Positions 12,379-13,172 of a stretch of DNA of 13,172 nt are shown one piece after another; the first letter of the stretch is position 1, and each line of letters opens with the position of its first letter. A program made the position numbers and the translations under genes. Source of the DNA: Acidimicrobiia bacterium (lineage in GTDB: Bacteria; Actinomycetota; Acidimicrobiia; IMCC26256; BP-133). The notes below the pieces were generated by a model. It worked only from the letters and a program-made list of their open reading frames with translations. It did not search any database and had not been told where the DNA came from. The stretch covers positions 1-13,172 of the forward strand of contig JAICYE010000020.1 of the NCBI GenBank assembly GCA_025934385.1, written 5' to 3'.

Positions 12379-13023
12379 TCAACCCGACCCGCAGTAGCTG
12401 CCGGCCTGGATGTTCGTGACCTTGCCGGCGTCGGTCAGAGCCGTGATCGCGCCGAGGATCGGACCCTTGTCGGTCGTGATGTAGTACCCCGGGCCCTGCT
12501 CCCCCCGGGCGATGTTCACGTCGGTGCCGTAGGCCGCCTTGAGCTGGGCCCCCGTCGAGCCGATGCCGATCCCCTTGTCGGTGTGGAACGGCAGCGTCGT
12601 GGCCGCCGGCGCCCCGAGGTACCAGCCGGCGAAGCCCGGCTGGCCGGCCCCGGCCTGGGAGACGACCTCGTTGACGAGCACCTGGAAGTTGGCCCACTGG
12701 AGCCGCCGGGTGGCGTGGCAGGGCTGGCCGACCGGGAGCGGCGTGTTCTTGTCGGGCTGGCCCAGCGCCTGCATGAGGGCCTGGATCGTGCGGGCGGCCT
12801 GGGTCCCGAACGGCAGGGCGGGGCCGAGCCCGTCCGGGGCGAGGACGATCGAGTCCTTCGTCAGCGCCACCGTCGTCGTCGTGGCCTCCGTCGACGTGGT
12901 CGTTGGAGCCGACGTCGTGGTGGAGGCTTCGTTCTTGCCCTTGGAACAGCCGGCGCCGGCCCCGGCGAGGAGCACCACCGACAGCAGGACGAGCGCGGCC
13001 CGGCGGAGGGGGATGGCGGTCAT
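12379..13023 (-). CDS. Lipoprotein-like exported protein of unknown function
   Basis: The 214-residue protein has a signal sequence with a Cys at 26 (LLAGAGAGC). The lipobox is weak, with Gly at -3, but lipid attachment is still likely since SKGKNE and a Thr/Ser linker (34-52) follow. The mature domain shows two similar glycine-turn units: LGPALPFGTQAARTIQALMQ followed by ALGQPD, and later IGIGSTGAQLKAAYG. This 'G-T/S-T-xx-x-hydrophobic' pattern recalls the small repeats of SmpA-like envelope proteins. Cys102 and Cys211 could pair. The protein belongs to a type seen in actinobacteria and has no known function. ATG 13023 lies 8 nt after TACTGT. The stop is followed by the prenyl synthase gene on the same strand within 29 nt (or overlapping, if that gene starts at TTG), so the two are likely co-expressed. 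Confidence 0.75.
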   Translation of the reverse strand: MTAIPLRRAALVLLSVVLLAGAGAGCSKGKNEASTTTSAPTTTSTEATTTTVALTKDSIVLAPDGLGPALPFGTQAARTIQALMQALGQPDKNTPLPVGQPCHATRRLQWANFQVLVNEVVSQAGAGQPGFAGWYLGAPAATTLPFHTDKGIGIGSTGAQLKAAYGTDVNIARGEQGPGYYITTDKGPILGAITALTDAGKVTNIQAGSYCGSG

Positions 13024-13031
13024 GGCCGCGC

Positions 13032-13037
13032 ACAGTA
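13032..13037 (-). promoter_or_regulatory. -10 box TACTGT before the lipoprotein gene
   Basis: On the minus strand TACTGT (13037-13032) lies 8 nt before the ATG at 13023, consistent with a leaderless or nearly leaderless mRNA for the lipoprotein-prenyl synthase pair. Confidence 0.45.
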
Positions 13038-13072
13038 GCCAAGGGGCGCCCTCGCCGGCGGTCAAGACGGAA

Positions 13073-13078
13073 TACCCT
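13073..13078 (+). promoter_or_regulatory. -10 box TACCCT before the gene at 13088
   Basis: TACCCT ends 9 nt before the ATG at 13088 and is identical to the box before the zinc-ribbon gene. It is back to back with the lipoprotein promoter in a 64-bp divergent intergenic region. Confidence 0.45.
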
Positions 13079-13087
13079 GCGCACGGA

Positions 13088-13172
13088 ATGCCCCGGTTCC
13101 TCACTCCGGAGTGGATCGCCGCCCTCGACGCCGCCGCCCGGGAGGCGGCCGTCCCGGCCGGCGTCCGCCTCA
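13088..13172 (+). CDS. 5' end of a gene cut by the window edge, possibly SCP2-like
   Basis: Only 28 codons are visible (MPRFLTPEWIAALDAAAREA and eight more residues). The opening 'PRFLTPEWIAALDAAARE' resembles the N-terminus of actinobacterial SCP2 sterol-carrier-like proteins, but the piece is too short to be sure. The strong codon bias and the -10 box just before it support a real gene. Confidence 0.5.
   Translation, partial: MPRFLTPEWIAALDAAAREAAVPAGVRL

Noticed and set aside
1..13172. CRISPR array or intact insertion sequence
   Set aside because: No regularly spaced short repeats and no transposase with terminal inverted repeats were seen.

Overview
The window is a very GC-rich bacterial chromosome segment, most likely from an actinobacterium. 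Threonine-rich linkers behind export signals, GTG starts and a -10 box right before many start codons make an Acidimicrobiia-type organism plausible, but nothing here fixes the taxon.

Region 1 (1-3330) is a tRNA locus carrying the scar of an integrated element. An intact tRNA-Val(GAC) lies at 209-283. From the anticodon loop onward, about 128 bp (240-367: tRNA 3' half, terminator hairpin and flank) recur in decayed form at 3202-3330. This is the layout left by site-specific integration into a tRNA gene. Between the copies, mostly on the minus strand, are a Fic AMP-transferase with its small antitoxin, a frameshifted excisionase-type helix-turn-helix gene, a short coupled ORF, an exported PKD-like protein, about 430 bp of hairpin-rich non-coding DNA, and an orphan AbrB-like antitoxin-type gene on the plus strand. 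No integrase remains, so the element looks dead, with the Fic pair as the best preserved cargo.

Region 2 (3331-7795) looks like ordinary accessory chromosome: a 63-residue zinc-ribbon protein, an EamA/DMT exporter (minus), a PfpI/DJ-1 family protein (plus), an NTF2/SnoaL-like protein (plus) and an exporter-type ABC half-transporter (minus).

Region 3 (7796-13172) holds a YihY/BrkB-type membrane protein (minus), divergent at a 9-nt distance from a CobA-HemD fusion for the uroporphyrinogen III to precorrin-2 branch of tetrapyrrole synthesis (plus). Then come an exported six-cysteine protein with a chagasin-like C-terminal half (plus), a polyprenyl diphosphate synthase preceded by a lipoprotein (both minus, probably one transcript), and the start of a further plus-strand gene cut by the window edge.

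The genes do not form one pathway. The recurring regulatory theme is a TANNNT-like -10 box 6-9 nt before the start codon, pointing to leaderless mRNAs. I did not find a clear new multi-gene system. The most informative features are the tRNA-Val integration scar with its Fic cargo and broken Xis, and the structured intergenic region at about 2586-2732.
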